From: Hawksworthiomyces lignivorus | Lineage: Eukaryota; Ascomycota; Sordariomycetes; Ophiostomatales; Ophiostomataceae | Length of the DNA: 64,000 bases | NCBI GenBank assembly: GCA_002917075.1 | Contig: NTMA01000023.1 | Coordinates: 1-64,000 of the forward strand | Direction of reading: 5' to 3' | Shown here: positions 20,194 through 31,163 of the stretch, one piece after another | How the letters are laid out: every line of letters begins with the position of its first letter | Position numbering within the stretch: position 1 is the stretch's first letter | Program-made: the position numbers and the translations under genes | Notes under the pieces: model-generated | Databases searched by the model: none | What the model was told of the DNA's origin: nothing | The model's input: only the letters and a program-made list of their open reading frames with translations

Positions 20194-22245
20194 TTACAGC
20201 TTGACTTGGCCTCCATTCAGGCGGTCCCAGTCTTGCCGAGTGAAAGGGACGTAGGTGCCTTCCTTCAGCCAGAAGAGCAGATCGTTGCCGACCTTGTCTG
20301 GGTCTGCGCCCTGCTCGCGGAGGACGTGCTTTTGCTGTTTGTTTGTACCGGTCGTGTGGGCGGATGAGTCCTCGACGACGCGCAAAACGAGGGGCTGGGC
20401 AAACCGAGGCAAGCCTGCCTGAACATGGGTGAGGAAGCTGTGCAGAAATTCTGGCGACGGCGCTTCTCGGAGCACGAGAGCGACGCAGCCGGCGCGTCCG
20501 TCATGGTTCGGCAGCGCAATGCCATAGACGTTGGCTTCGAGCACTGCCGGGTGCAGGCCTACAACATGGGCAACCTCCGTGGTCGACACGTTCTCGGACT
20601 TCCACCGGAATGTGTCGCCGATGCGGTCGTGGAAGAACAGGCGGCCTTCCGAATCACGGACGATTACATCGCCCGTGCGGAACCATGCATCGCCGCGACG
20701 GAAGACATCGCGCATGATTTTGGACTCGGTGGCCTTCTTGTTGCCATAGTAGCCCTGGAACCGCTCATTGATATTTTTCGGCGGCAGCCGGAAGATGAGC
20801 TCGCCTGGCTCGCCTCGTTTGCACGCTTGGCACAAGCCAGTCTTGGGGTCGCGCTTTGGACTTTCTGTTGTCCAATCCATGACCACATAAGCCACGTTGA
20901 GCCCGACGACCATCTCATACAGCCACCCATTCCGGCCTATGGCCCCCATGGTGAAATCGTTCTTGGACAAATTGAACGTCGCCAGCGTGCCTTCGGTGGC
21001 ACCGTAGAACTCGGCGATCGTCTCAATGCCGAAGCGGTCTTTGAAGCGGTTCCACACGTCGGGCCGCAGGCCGTTGCCAAGTGCGATGCGCACCTGGTGT
21101 TTTCGATCCAAGTCTTCGTGCGTCTCCGGATCCAGCTGCGGAGGTGCGGTGAGGAGATAGCGGCAGGTCTCGCCGACATACTGTATAACTGTGGCGTGAA
21201 ATTTCCGGACGTCCGGCCAGAACGTCTTGTTGGAAAACCGCTTGCCGAGCGCGAAGGTGGCGCCGGCGTAGAGGACAGGGGACAGACAGAGAAGACACGC
21301 TGATGAGTGATACAGCGGCATACACTGGAACAGCTGGTCAGCAACGACGTTTCACTAATAGGTTGGGCATTGCCAGTACATACTGTATAGTAGACGTCGT
21401 TCTTTGTCAGGCCCATCCACCGGAACGCAAAGTTCCCGCTCATAAACATCTTCGCCCACGATACGACAGCGGCTTTCGGAAGACCCGTGGTTCCCGACGT
21501 GAAAATGAGGATGGCCATGTTCTCCTTCTTGTTCTCGTAACGCTGTTCGTCTGGGTAGCGGATGGCATCCATGGCCTGGGCCTGAGCCTCGGCTTCGGGG
21601 GTAAAGACCTCGAAGCGCGTGTCGGCAAGCTCAGCACGAAGGCTTGGCGTGATGATCTCATCGGCCAGAGTGGCGTCGACCAGCACAAGCTTGGTCCCGG
21701 CCGTTTTGATGCAGTGGACGAGGGCCTGGTCTCGCAAGTTGTAGTTCATAAAGGCGGGTTTCGCGCCGATCGACCAGAGACCCATCCACAGAAAGAGGAA
21801 CGTGTCGGAATTTGTAAAGTCCATGGCCACAATGTCGCCTTTCTGCACGCCCATCTTCTCTTTCCACCAGGCGCCATAGCGCAGGGCGCGGTCGTAGACC
21901 TGTGCGTAAGTATACGCCTGGTTATCGAACAAGAGAAATGGCCGGTTGGCGGTTGACGAAGACTTTGCATTCTCTTCAAGGCGATAGAAGATGTTCGCCC
22001 TCCCTCGGCGCTCTGCCAAAAGCATGATCATGACGGCTGGTATAACAGACCGCAGCATGAGTGCGTCATACCATAGCGACGAGCGCGCATTGAGATAAGC
22101 CAGACCGGCCGCAGCCGCTGGGACCGCAATTGTGAGAGGTATCGCTTTTGGTTCAAGTCAGTAAGAGCTTGCGGTGCAGAGGCGGTGCGCGAGTCGCATT
22201 GGCCTCATGAGGTAGTCGCAATTGCTTACCAGGCATCTTGGCCAT
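20194..22245 (-). CDS. Very-long-chain acyl-CoA synthetase / fatty acid transporter (FAT1-like)
   Basis: Three exons, 22245-22230 (16 nt), 22144-21384 and 21324-20194, with introns of 85 and 59 nt, give 635 residues. The enzyme activates long and very-long-chain fatty acids to acyl-CoA with ATP and helps import them, acting at the ER, peroxisome or plasma membrane. Seen in order are a hydrophobic N-terminal segment (about 5-50), the AMP-binding signature TSGTTGLPK, the FYGATEGT block, RTGDVIVRDSEG and the FATP/VLACS signature FHDRIGDTFRWKSENVSTTEV. The chain ends in VKL, a weak peroxisomal-type terminus like that of yeast Fat1. Joining exons 2 and 3 restores YYTCMPLYHSSA, the conserved block, so the 59-nt intron is certain. 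The 16-nt first exon is supported by frame and a GTAAGC donor and extends the conserved N-terminal segment. Confidence 0.93.
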
Positions 22246-23691
22246 GGGCTGTTCGGCTTCTGCAGCGTCTGCCCTCTATTCTTTACACATATATAATGAG
22301 GCGCGCCTCTGCTTTCACTCTGCTCTCACTTAAATATAGCTTCGGTGACTTTGTATGCGCCAGCGAGACTATTTAAGTTGGTGATATGGAAGTGACACAA
22401 AGGGCGCATGGCAGGGTTTCGTGAGCCAGGCGAGACCGACGGCAAACAAACCAACAAACAAAGAAACAAAGAGGCTGCCTTAGCGACTGGGTTTGCCGGC
22501 AATCTGTCGCATCACACGATCGGCGCTGTGAGCTTGATCTGGATCTGCTGGATCTCTAGCGAATCAGCTCTTGTGCTGTTCCTGTGCTCTCTCTATGTAC
22601 TTTGAACGCCTTAACAGATGGGTATCTGTCGCACAAGCGTAATTTGAAAAGAAAAAATGAATAAGAGAAATATACAGTGAATAAAATACGAGAAGTAAGG
22701 ACATGGGAGATCGAAAATGAGAGATGCGCTGAGTGTCACAGGGCAACACAAAGCATTAATAGCGGAGACTTCGTGCCTCGGTACCTCTAACTCGATGAGC
22801 TGTCTCGAGGTGCAGCTGTTGATCAGACCAGTGTGGTTGGGCGGGGAGCGTTTCTGCTAATGAGATGCAAGCGAACGTTTCCGAATTTTGTCTAGTGGAG
22901 ATGGAGACAACGAGGAGCGTTAACTCGATAGATATTGGAGGCGAGCTTGGGCATTGAAAGAAAAGAAGCGAGAGCCAACAGGGAAAGATGCAAATGCAAA
23001 TCAAGGAAAAAGAGGAGGAAAACGGAGAGCTGAGCTGGGTTTGAGGGAAAACAGATGTTCGGCGATAGAAATTAAAGTGGTACTATTCACATGTGTTGTC
23101 TGTCAAATGTTTTTTCCCCTCCCTTTTCTTTCTTTTTTTCCTGTTTTATTTTTCTTTCCATTTAATTATTTTATTTTTTATTTTATCACTTTCGTCTGCA
23201 CTCGTAATTGTAGATTTCCGCCACTTCCTATGGTACAGTGGCATCTGCATACCAAAAGGGAAAGAACAGAGAACAGGTCGCAATGACGCAGCTTCCTGTT
23301 CTCATTCCATAGATGGGGCAAGAGCAAGCCACTCTTCCCACTTAACCTTCAACAGCCAACTGATCTTTCCGTTTTTGCGTAGGCGAGGACATTGCTAGCA
23401 CGGAGGACAAGCCCAATTAGGCGAGAGCGTATTCGCTGCTACTAGTAAGATACCTTGTGCTGGGATTCCTTATCGCTTATCGGTGAAAATAGACTAGTCC
23501 TATTATAGACAAGCGCGGCCTGCCCAGTTCAATCTCCCCTGAGCATATCGCGACGTGAGCTGTTCTTTTGGCGTTTTCTAACTGACTGCGGCGTGGCACC
23601 TAGCGAGAACTGCTTCATTTGTCCTCTCACTCCAATATCGTCCCTGGGACAGCGTCGCCTACGCTCCTTTTCCAAGGTCGTCCATGTAGCC
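22246..23691. other. Divergent intergenic region
   Basis: About 1.4 kb between the minus-strand acyl-CoA synthetase gene and the plus-strand PIG-S gene, so it holds both promoters. A T-rich tract lies at 23106-23190. The frame of PIG-S is open upstream to 23593. No additional gene is supported. Confidence 0.5.
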
Positions 23692-25571
23692 ATGGCAGCC
23701 CGACGCCCTGTTGATGGTGCTGCTTCGGCAGAAACGCCAAGTGCTCTAGCCCTCGGGGAGGCAAAGGAGGACTCGAAAACGATACCGTCCACGACCATCG
23801 ACGCAGCCGCAACACAAAAACAGCCACCGCCGGAGAAGCCATCGGACATCCGGAGGCGAGGGGCTGTTATTCTCTCATTTTGGCTGATCGTAGCGCTCCT
23901 GGGTCTGCCAATATGGTGGTATACGACGACAATTTACCGAGCAGATCTGCCCTTGGGCGAGATGATGGAATGGGCTGACGGCAAGGTGGGTTGAGTATGC
24001 TGATTGTGGAATGGTTTTCTGCCTGCTGGTTTTTCTGCTTCTTTTTCTATGGGATTTGCATAAATTGACCTGGTTTCTTTGCTCTCCTGTTTTAGGCCTG
24101 CCGACCTGTGTTCCCTCTACGGATAGTAATACAGGCATCGTCGCTGCAAGACGCCGAGGCAAACCACCTTGTCCGACTCACCCAGCACGCACTAGACGAC
24201 CTGAACGACTTCTCTGGCCACCACCTGCGGCTCCAGCTGTCGCCAAAGCAGCCAGAAGAGTCTGCCTCCAGCGAAGCCGACGCCCCAGTGCCCGAAGACG
24301 ATGTGGCGCTGACCATCCGTCTGACGCCAAGCGATGCGTCGACCGCAGCCCTGCACCCGCACTCGGCGATTCTGGACGTGACCTATCCCACGAGCTCGGT
24401 TCCGTCCCTGAGCTCGTCATCGTCTCCCCTCGCTACGTTTATTGCTACGCAGCTCCGCTCGACCTTTGCCGAAGAGCAGGCCGTGATCTCCTACCTCCTG
24501 TCCAAGTCGTCGGCCTCGCCCGTCGAGCAGCAGCGTCCCCCGAGCCTCGCTCCAGAAGTGGCCGAAGCCCTCGCCAAGCGCACGACGCGGTCCCTCAAGT
24601 ATGCGCCGACATTCCACCTTACGTTTTCTCTGTTTACGAGCGGCCCGTCGCCCAGCAGCTGGGACATCGAGGCGGCTATTGCCGAATACATGGAGCCCAT
24701 ACTGGAGGTGCTTGCTCCGATCCACAACTTCACCATCGACACCCAGGTGCAGCTGTACGCGACGCCCGGCGCCCAGTCGCAGGTGCTGAGCAAGGAGGAC
24801 CTGTCGTCCTTCATCAATGCCGCCGAGTGGCCGCTTTCGCCGTCCATCGGCGGCGCCCCGACCATCAACTTCATCGTCTTTATCGGCAACCAGACGATCG
24901 ACACGTCGCCGCACCGCATCCACGGCTCGGATTCCAATGGCGAATCAAACCCCGAGGAGGCTGCAGGCGAGAACAACATCCCGTCTAGCATGTCACAGTC
25001 TTGGCTGATCCCCCAGTGGGGCTCGGTCTACCTGCTGCCTCTCGCGAGAGAGCAGTCACACGTGACTGAAGCCGATCTGAAGGAGCCTCTGCTTACGTTT
25101 ACGTCACACTTGCTCTCCCTGCTGGGCACTCCGCAGTCGGGCAGTCTTCCTCTGCGCCTATCTACGCTCAGCCGCATTCGCTCGGCAGATCTCCTGCTGC
25201 GGGCCTCCTCGACGCTGGGCAGTCTCGCGCGCCTCTCGCTCGCCCTGCGCAACATCGCTATCCCGTCCAGCGTGGCCGAGGGCGTCGCCAGCACGATGCA
25301 GCACCTTCGCATGTCCTGTGACTCTCTTGGTGGGCCCGAGGGCCTGGCGCATGCTCGCATTGCCGAGGCAGAAGCTGAGAAAGCGTTCTTCGAGAAGAGC
25401 ATGGTCGGCCAGCTGTACTTCCCCGACGAGCACAAGGTGGCGGTCTACCTGCCTCTGCTGGGGCCTGTGGGGGTGCCGCTGGTGATGGGACTGCTGAACG
25501 AGCTCAAGGCGTGGCTGCGGCGGAGGAAAGAGAAGGCGGCGGCGGCGGACAGCGAGAAGAAGAAGCAATAA
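23692..25571 (+). CDS. GPI transamidase component PIG-S (Gpi17)
   Basis: Two exons, 23692-23985 and 24096-25571, with a 110-nt intron (GTGGGT...TTTTAG), give 589 residues. PIG-S is a subunit of the ER complex that cleaves the C-terminal signal of precursor proteins and attaches the GPI anchor. Evidence: an N-terminal cytosolic stretch, a membrane helix at about 60-80 immediately followed by the family hallmark WWYTTTIYRADLP, a large luminal domain with conserved blocks (FHLTFSLF, INFIVFIGN, WGSVYLL) and a second helix close to the C-terminus (YLPLLGPVGVPLVMG). The chain ends KKKQ, which fits a KKXX ER-retrieval signal. The ATG at 23692 starts the first family-like segment; an in-frame ATG at 23593 would add 33 residues and is less likely. 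A GPI-anchored client, the SurE-type protein, is encoded at 49457-50754. Confidence 0.93.
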
Positions 25572-26120
25572 TGGAGCTAGGAGATCGGATATAGGCGTTT
25601 AATTCATGCATGGTACAAACAATACAATTGGGAGTTTTATTTTTCTTCGGATTTTCGTTTTAGAGATGTGTATGATATGTCAGCATGCTGTTGTCTAGCG
25701 ATTTGCCTACCGTATTTAGGACTCTGAGTTTCGCCGTCTCCCTCGCCGAGAGGATGACATTACATACGAGCATCACTAAGGAGATAACGGAATATTAATC
25801 CCGTATGCATATAGCAGGCGGCATCATCGACGTCCCGAGATGATTACCCGGTGTAGAATATTGTGTACGCGACAGAGCTCCACGATGAATCATTTATGAA
25901 AGGATTTTGGTGGGGAGTACCAAAATAGGGGGGGATGGAGATTGCCGAACCTCAGTTGTTTAGTTAGGGTGGAAACGCGAAGAAACCGAGGGTTTACACA
26001 ATGGCGTCGAAGTCGCCTACGGTTTCATTCAGTAGTATAATTTTAGATTTAAGCTTAAGGCTTACCTGGCAGCATTTTTGAAGCCAAGGGAGCTCAGGAT
26101 GGAAACTAACAAAGGAAAGC
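25572..26120. other. Intergenic spacer
   Basis: About 550 bp between two plus-strand genes, AT-rich. It holds the 3' region of PIG-S and the promoter of the hydrolase. Nothing else is seen. Confidence 0.5.
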
Positions 26121-27681
26121 ATGGCAGAGCTAGCTAACACGCTTGTTGCGCGCGAGAAGGAGGGTGAGGCTGCGCCTGTGGCGACCGACGCGGCCGAGGA
26201 CAAGGACGCGGAGGCAAAGGTGGGTGAGAGTGGGGGCGGGGCCGAGGACGACGACCTGCCTCTGGACCCGACCAAGTATATCGAAGCACACATCCTCGAC
26301 CGCCTCGACCAGGACGTCATCGACTACTTCCTAAATGAGGTGGTCAAGAAGGCACCCAAGACGGAGGTCACGGCAGCAGACGTCCGGGCCCACCCCGAGC
26401 GCTTCCGCAGCAAGATCTGGGTGAACACGGCGGACGGCACGTTCCCGCGCGTGAGAGACTACACGCTGACGTCGGAGAAGGATGGAGGCACGTTCCCCGT
26501 CCGGGTCTACCATCCGGACCCCGAGGAGCATGGCCCCGGGCCCTACCCGGTGCATCTCAACTACCACGGCGGCGGGTTCCTGTTAGGCGATCTACATAGC
26601 GAGGCGCAGCTGTGCCTGAGCATGCGGGAGGCCGGCGTTGTGGTTGTGGACGTCAACTACCGGCACTGTCCAGGTAAAAAGGCAGCCCCTCTTGCACGCC
26701 CTCTCGCGGGAAGCAGTGGACGAGGTGTGGGCGGCGCATACTAACATCTGCAGAGACTTTGTGGGGCCGGTGCTTTGAGGACGCCTGGGCGGCGCTGCTG
26801 TGGGTGGGTACCCCTACTTCTTCTTCCCGCGCCCTCTGCGGCTTGCTTTTCTCTCTCTCTCTCTTGTTCGCGGCTGCTGACACAGGGTTGGCACGGGAGG
26901 TCTACAGACGCGCGACTCCGCCCAAGAGCTGAACATCCGGCCGGACTCGGTCTCCATCGGCGGCATCTCTGCGGGCGGGCACATTGCCATCATAGTGCAG
27001 TTCCGCGCGCGCGACGCTGGCGTGCCGCTGCGCCTGGCGCTGCCCACGGTCCCGTCGGCGGGGGGCTCGCTCTTCTTCAAGTACTACACGGACTCGCCGC
27101 ACCGATCGTTCAGCGAGCTGGCGCGCACGCCGATCCTGCCGTGGGCGCGCATCCAGTTTTTTGCGCGGGCGCTGCTGCAGTCGGTGCCGGACGCGGCGGC
27201 GGGGGTGACGGCGGCGGACCGGGACGATTCCAGCGCCGACGCCGTGCGCGCCAAGAAGCTCGCGTACCTCGAGCAGACGTGGGGCGCGGCGACGCTCAAC
27301 CCGCTGCTTTCCGCGCGCTGGGACGGGCTCGCCGAGACGTACGTGCGCACGGCCGAGCTCGACTGCCTGCGCGACGAGGGCGAGGCCTACGCGCGGCGTC
27401 TGGCCGAGGCAGGCGTGCACGCCACCGCCAAGCGCTACCCCCGCGCGCTGCACACCTTCCCCTACCTCCACTTCAGCCGCGCCAAGCGCGAGTTCGACAT
27501 CGACACCATCGTCGCCCTGCGCCAGGCCCACGGCTTCGCCGCGCTGCCCCGCGACGTCGTCGAGGCCCGCGTCGACCGCGTGCTGGCGGCCGCGCGCGCG
27601 AAGCAGGCCGCGGACCAGGGGAGGGAGGAGAAGGAGAGGGGGGAGAAGGAGAGGGGGGACGGCAGCGCGCAGACCAAGTAG
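26121..27681 (+). CDS. Alpha/beta hydrolase of the hormone-sensitive lipase family
   Basis: Three exons read as 26121-26673, 26754-26803 and 26908-27681, giving 458 residues. The family hydrolyses carboxylic esters of short acyl chains. Seen directly: the oxyanion-hole motif HGGG at 149-152, the PE...FEDAWAALLW block across exons 1-2, the nucleophile Ser222 in GISAGG, a catalytic Asp candidate in AELDCLRDEG and the His in LHTFPYL. There is no signal peptide, so it is probably intracellular. The N-terminal 50 residues are acidic and Ala-rich. The C-terminus is an unusual charged tail of repeated EKERG-like units from a purine-rich repeat (27625-27662). The first intron (80 nt) is certain. The second boundary is less so: GTGGGT at 26804 with CTACAG ending at 26907 is the only pair that keeps frame. 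Exon 3 is extremely GC-rich. The substrate is unknown. Confidence 0.85.
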
Positions 27682-28325
27682 GCGTCTCCCACGCTTGGGC
27701 TCTTTAGCATATGCAGCAAATACGACTAATTGACTTTGACATTTTTAGACCTTCTAAAATGATGTCTAATAAGGCCTAAGAAATGGCTGTTATGTGCCGC
27801 GGCCAACAAGGCGCTAACGCACTGGCGTCCTGTTGTAAGATGCGCGAATGCTTCACGGTCGCCACTAATTAACGAAGTGTGAGATGGGCAACACGATAGA
27901 GGCGTGCTGCATGACATGATGCCGAGAATGTCTGATCTTGTCAAACCGCACCAGGGCAAGAGATGCACAGAAAAGAATTGATGGCCAACCATGATATCCG
28001 ACTGCAGTTACGGACGCGATACCTCAAAAAACATCCATTCTAAACAGTAGGACTGCGTCTTTTTGGTCGTATTGCAACAATACGTAGCCTTCCAATAAGA
28101 GTGCGCCTTGTCTAAGCCTTACGCGTGGCTGAGCGCCTTTCAGCTTTTCTGTCCGGTGATTCCTATCGCGATATTCATTCGTTTAAAGTAGAAAAGTCGT
28201 AGCTTGGGAACCTATTGTCTGCTATTTGACAAAATTCAGAGTGAAAACAAGAGAGTGAAATAAAAATTGTTGCGACACGAGAAGACAAGAATGCTGGGAT
28301 AAATCTCATATTGTTATGTATCATC
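27682..28325. other. Intergenic spacer
   Basis: About 640 bp, distinctly more AT-rich than the preceding gene. It holds the promoter of the first HET gene. No gene is seen. Confidence 0.5.
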
Positions 28326-30335
28326 ATGGCTGCGCAGAGGAGTGATGAGTTGGAAATAGGAGAAGGGGCCAAGCTGCAAACATCAAGCGAGCATCTTGGC
28401 TTTAATACTGCCGAGGCAACTGGCTACGATCCGCTCCAGCCACTGGACCACACGCGCAAACAGACCCGCATCCTTCTGCTCGAACCAGCAGCAAGAGACC
28501 ACGACGACGGAGGTCTCGTAACGTGCAGTCGCTACACGGCAGACCTAGACGACGAAACTACGACCAAATATGAGGCGCTGTCATACGTATGGGGCGATCC
28601 TCAGCTCTGCCGACGCATAGTCGTGGATTCGGTCCCCAAGTATGTGACGGTCAACCTTGAAGCCGCATTGCGACGGCTGCGCTCTCCCTCTGGAGGACAG
28701 GCACGCCATCTATGGGTTGATGCGCTGTGCATTAACCAGGACGACAGTCTAGAGAAGGCGTACCAGGTGAATATGATGGCGCGCATCTACGCACGCACAG
28801 ACCATGCGATCATCTGGCTGGGAGAATTTGCCTCCCGAACACCACAACAAGTATTTAGCTACCCAAAGCCGGACAGCGCAGGTTACTGGAGACATCAGCA
28901 TGAGCAAAAAGCAAGCCCTCCCAAGATGACCCCGACAATCATCCACTCGCATCCGAATGCCACGCTGTCTGCGACAGAAGCGGCCGCTGCGTTTTATCTG
29001 CTGCGTAGGATGCTCAATGGCAAACACCCTCTACCCCAGATGCACCTTCTAAAAGACCTCATAACATGGCCGTTTCGCGCAAAGACCCTTAGACAGGCAG
29101 GGCGTGCTCTTCAAAAGTTATTGGTTCTGCCATGGTGGTACCGCGCCTGGACCCTACAGGAAGTGGTCCTTCCGCACACGTCTACGCTACAGTACGGCAC
29201 CGAACAGCTCACTATGAAAGATTTTCTCCAAGCCTGCAGATGTGCCAAGGAACATGCAGACTTGTCATGCTGTGGCAGCATATGTTTTTTTGATGAGGTT
29301 ATAGCCAGCTCGCTGATAATTGTAATGGGCCGCAACCGTCGCCCCTCGACGGACGCGTTCGTCTTGGCTCTCAGGACTCTATTTCGCCTACGCACAACCT
29401 CAGACCCGCGTGACAAAGTATTCTCGCTGTTGGGACTGGCAGGCTGCGACTTGGAATCTGTGATAACGATTGACTACCTTTCGCCGCCGGAGGTGGTGTA
29501 TATGCGGACCGTCCGCCAGCTGGTGCATGTGACCAAAGATCTGCGGCCCCTCTGGCGGGCCGCCGAGCTCGACCGCTGTGCCCCCTTGCCTTCGTGGGTT
29601 CCTGATTTCGCTGCCACCCCAGATAAACATACGTTGATACTAGACACATCGTGGCAGTTGTGGCAGCATCTGTACAACGCCGGTGGGTCAACAGAGGCGA
29701 CAGTGAAACCTCTCTTTCCTGAGCATGGAGATAGCGAAACTATTCTCGGGCTGAAAGGATTCGCTGTAGACCACATCGCCCAAGTTGGTAACTTCCTCGA
29801 ACAGGTGTCTCAGAGCGGATACAAGACTGTACTCCAATGGCGGAAGATTGCCGACGAAGTGGCCCAAACAGTAGGCCAGCGATATCCCACCGGAGGAACG
29901 TACCAGGATGCCTTTTGGAGGCTGATGACTGCTGACCGTGTCTTCAAATTCGAATGTTACCGCCGTGCCACGCCCCTAGATGAGGCCGCTTGCCGTTCCG
30001 AGTGGGAGTCATGGAAGGGTTACACTTCCTTTGACGACGAGCTCATAGCGACGTTACGGCGCCTCTTTGTCACTAAAGGCGGGCTGCTTGGGCTCGGCAC
30101 AAAAGAAGTTGCAGTAGGTGACGAGGTGTGCGTTTTGCATGGGGGAAACCTTCCGCTTGTCTTGAGAGCCCTCCCAGCAAAGCAAGGCGAGCAAAACGGC
30201 GTCGAGAGAGAGGAACACAAAGTAGATACTGTACAAGATGACTACACATACATCAGCGACGCATATGTTCACGGTATTATGGACGGCGAAGCTATGGAAA
30301 TGGGTAAGGAGGCATACTGGATCAATTTGCACTAG
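28326..30335 (+). CDS. HET-domain (heterokaryon incompatibility) protein
   Basis: A single exon of 669 residues. The HET domain occupies about 82-240 with its three hallmark blocks: YEALSYVWGDP, HLWVDALCINQDD and QVNMMARIYARTDHAIIWLG. A further block, W-Y-R-A-W-T-L-Q-E-V, lies near 275. About 340-370 carries the conserved TSDPRDKVFSLLGL motif. The C-terminal part matches the usual HET-protein end: a GDEVCVLHGGNLPLVLR strand pair followed by YVHGIMDGEAM. Such proteins act in non-self recognition and programmed cell death after hyphal fusion; the HET domain is TIR-related in fold. No NACHT, WD40 or other added domain is present. The ATG at 28326 (ATCATCATGGC) is the first in frame. A second HET gene lies 8 kb downstream in the same direction. 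Confidence 0.93.
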   Translation: MAAQRSDELEIGEGAKLQTSSEHLGFNTAEATGYDPLQPLDHTRKQTRILLLEPAARDHDDGGLVTCSRYTADLDDETTTKYEALSYVWGDPQLCRRIVVDSVPKYVTVNLEAALRRLRSPSGGQARHLWVDALCINQDDSLEKAYQVNMMARIYARTDHAIIWLGEFASRTPQQVFSYPKPDSAGYWRHQHEQKASPPKMTPTIIHSHPNATLSATEAAAAFYLLRRMLNGKHPLPQMHLLKDLITWPFRAKTLRQAGRALQKLLVLPWWYRAWTLQEVVLPHTSTLQYGTEQLTMKDFLQACRCAKEHADLSCCGSICFFDEVIASSLIIVMGRNRRPSTDAFVLALRTLFRLRTTSDPRDKVFSLLGLAGCDLESVITIDYLSPPEVVYMRTVRQLVHVTKDLRPLWRAAELDRCAPLPSWVPDFAATPDKHTLILDTSWQLWQHLYNAGGSTEATVKPLFPEHGDSETILGLKGFAVDHIAQVGNFLEQVSQSGYKTVLQWRKIADEVAQTVGQRYPTGGTYQDAFWRLMTADRVFKFECYRRATPLDEAACRSEWESWKGYTSFDDELIATLRRLFVTKGGLLGLGTKEVAVGDEVCVLHGGNLPLVLRALPAKQGEQNGVEREEHKVDTVQDDYTYISDAYVHGIMDGEAMEMGKEAYWINLH

Positions 30336-31163
30336 CTAAACACTATTTGCTGTTGTTATCTTTTTTTTCTTATTTAGTATCTTTCGCCGCCAATGAAGGA
30401 AGTCCATCGTATGTAAATGGAGAGCCTGTGAAAAATCTGACGACCTTGGTACACTGCACAATAGTGACGGCATTGGTATAAAATGAGGTTCTGATTTATC
30501 TCACGCCAACTAGCCTATTCCCTTTTTGACATCGTGAAACTTGTATTTCAATACAAAAAATTCTTTTTGTTCCTCGATCAGAATTATCGGGCTCCTATTA
30601 TCTATTTGTATCACTTTGCTTTCACACAACATCCGTGTGTTGGCGTTGCTTGCACTTCCATATGCCTCATCGAAGTTCTTTTTTTTTTTTTTTTTTTTTG
30701 CGCCGGGGCTGGCATGCCGAACTTACGGCAATGGCCATGTGCGAGGAGTAGTCCATATACAAATCACCTCCATTAGTTGTCAGCTCGGCGGAAGTCTCGC
30801 TCTTTTTGGGAAGATGGCGCCCAGACCTTTTGCCAATTTGCAATCTAGGTACGACAAGCTACACGAAGGATCTAGCTTCATATACAGATTCGACGCGGCA
30901 AGACAATATGCAGCATAAAGCCAAGTACCGCCAATTAGAATTGGAAGGATTTCTCACACTTAATAGTCGTGAGAACTCGGCATAGCTTAAATAGAAGAGA
31001 CAAGGTTCTGACTGTAGAAAAGGAAAGGGAAAATGCATAGATAAAACAAATAAGAGAAACGTACAAGGACTCATAAAAGAGAGCGTAAAAGCTGCTGTAA
31101 GTATTTCGGCCCTCTGTGCCTTTATTGTCACATCAGCTCGCTATCTCTCAAAGAAACTTCGCC
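30336..31163. other. Intergenic spacer with a T21 run
   Basis: About 830 bp, AT-rich. A T21 homopolymer lies at 30679-30699. The final 200 bases are the leader of the O-methyltransferase gene. No gene is seen. Confidence 0.55.

Noticed and set aside
20425..21303. A 292-codon plus-strand frame opposite the acyl-CoA synthetase
   Set aside because: It is an antisense shadow of a clearly identified gene, with no recognisable domain.
24011..24988. A 325-codon frame overlapping PIG-S in another frame
   Set aside because: It is a shadow of the PIG-S exon; it begins within the intron and has no domain.
26775..27707. A 310-codon frame overlapping exon 3 of the HSL-type hydrolase
   Set aside because: It is in the wrong frame; the Ala/Arg-rich product has no motif, while the chosen frame holds GISAGG and the rest of the triad.
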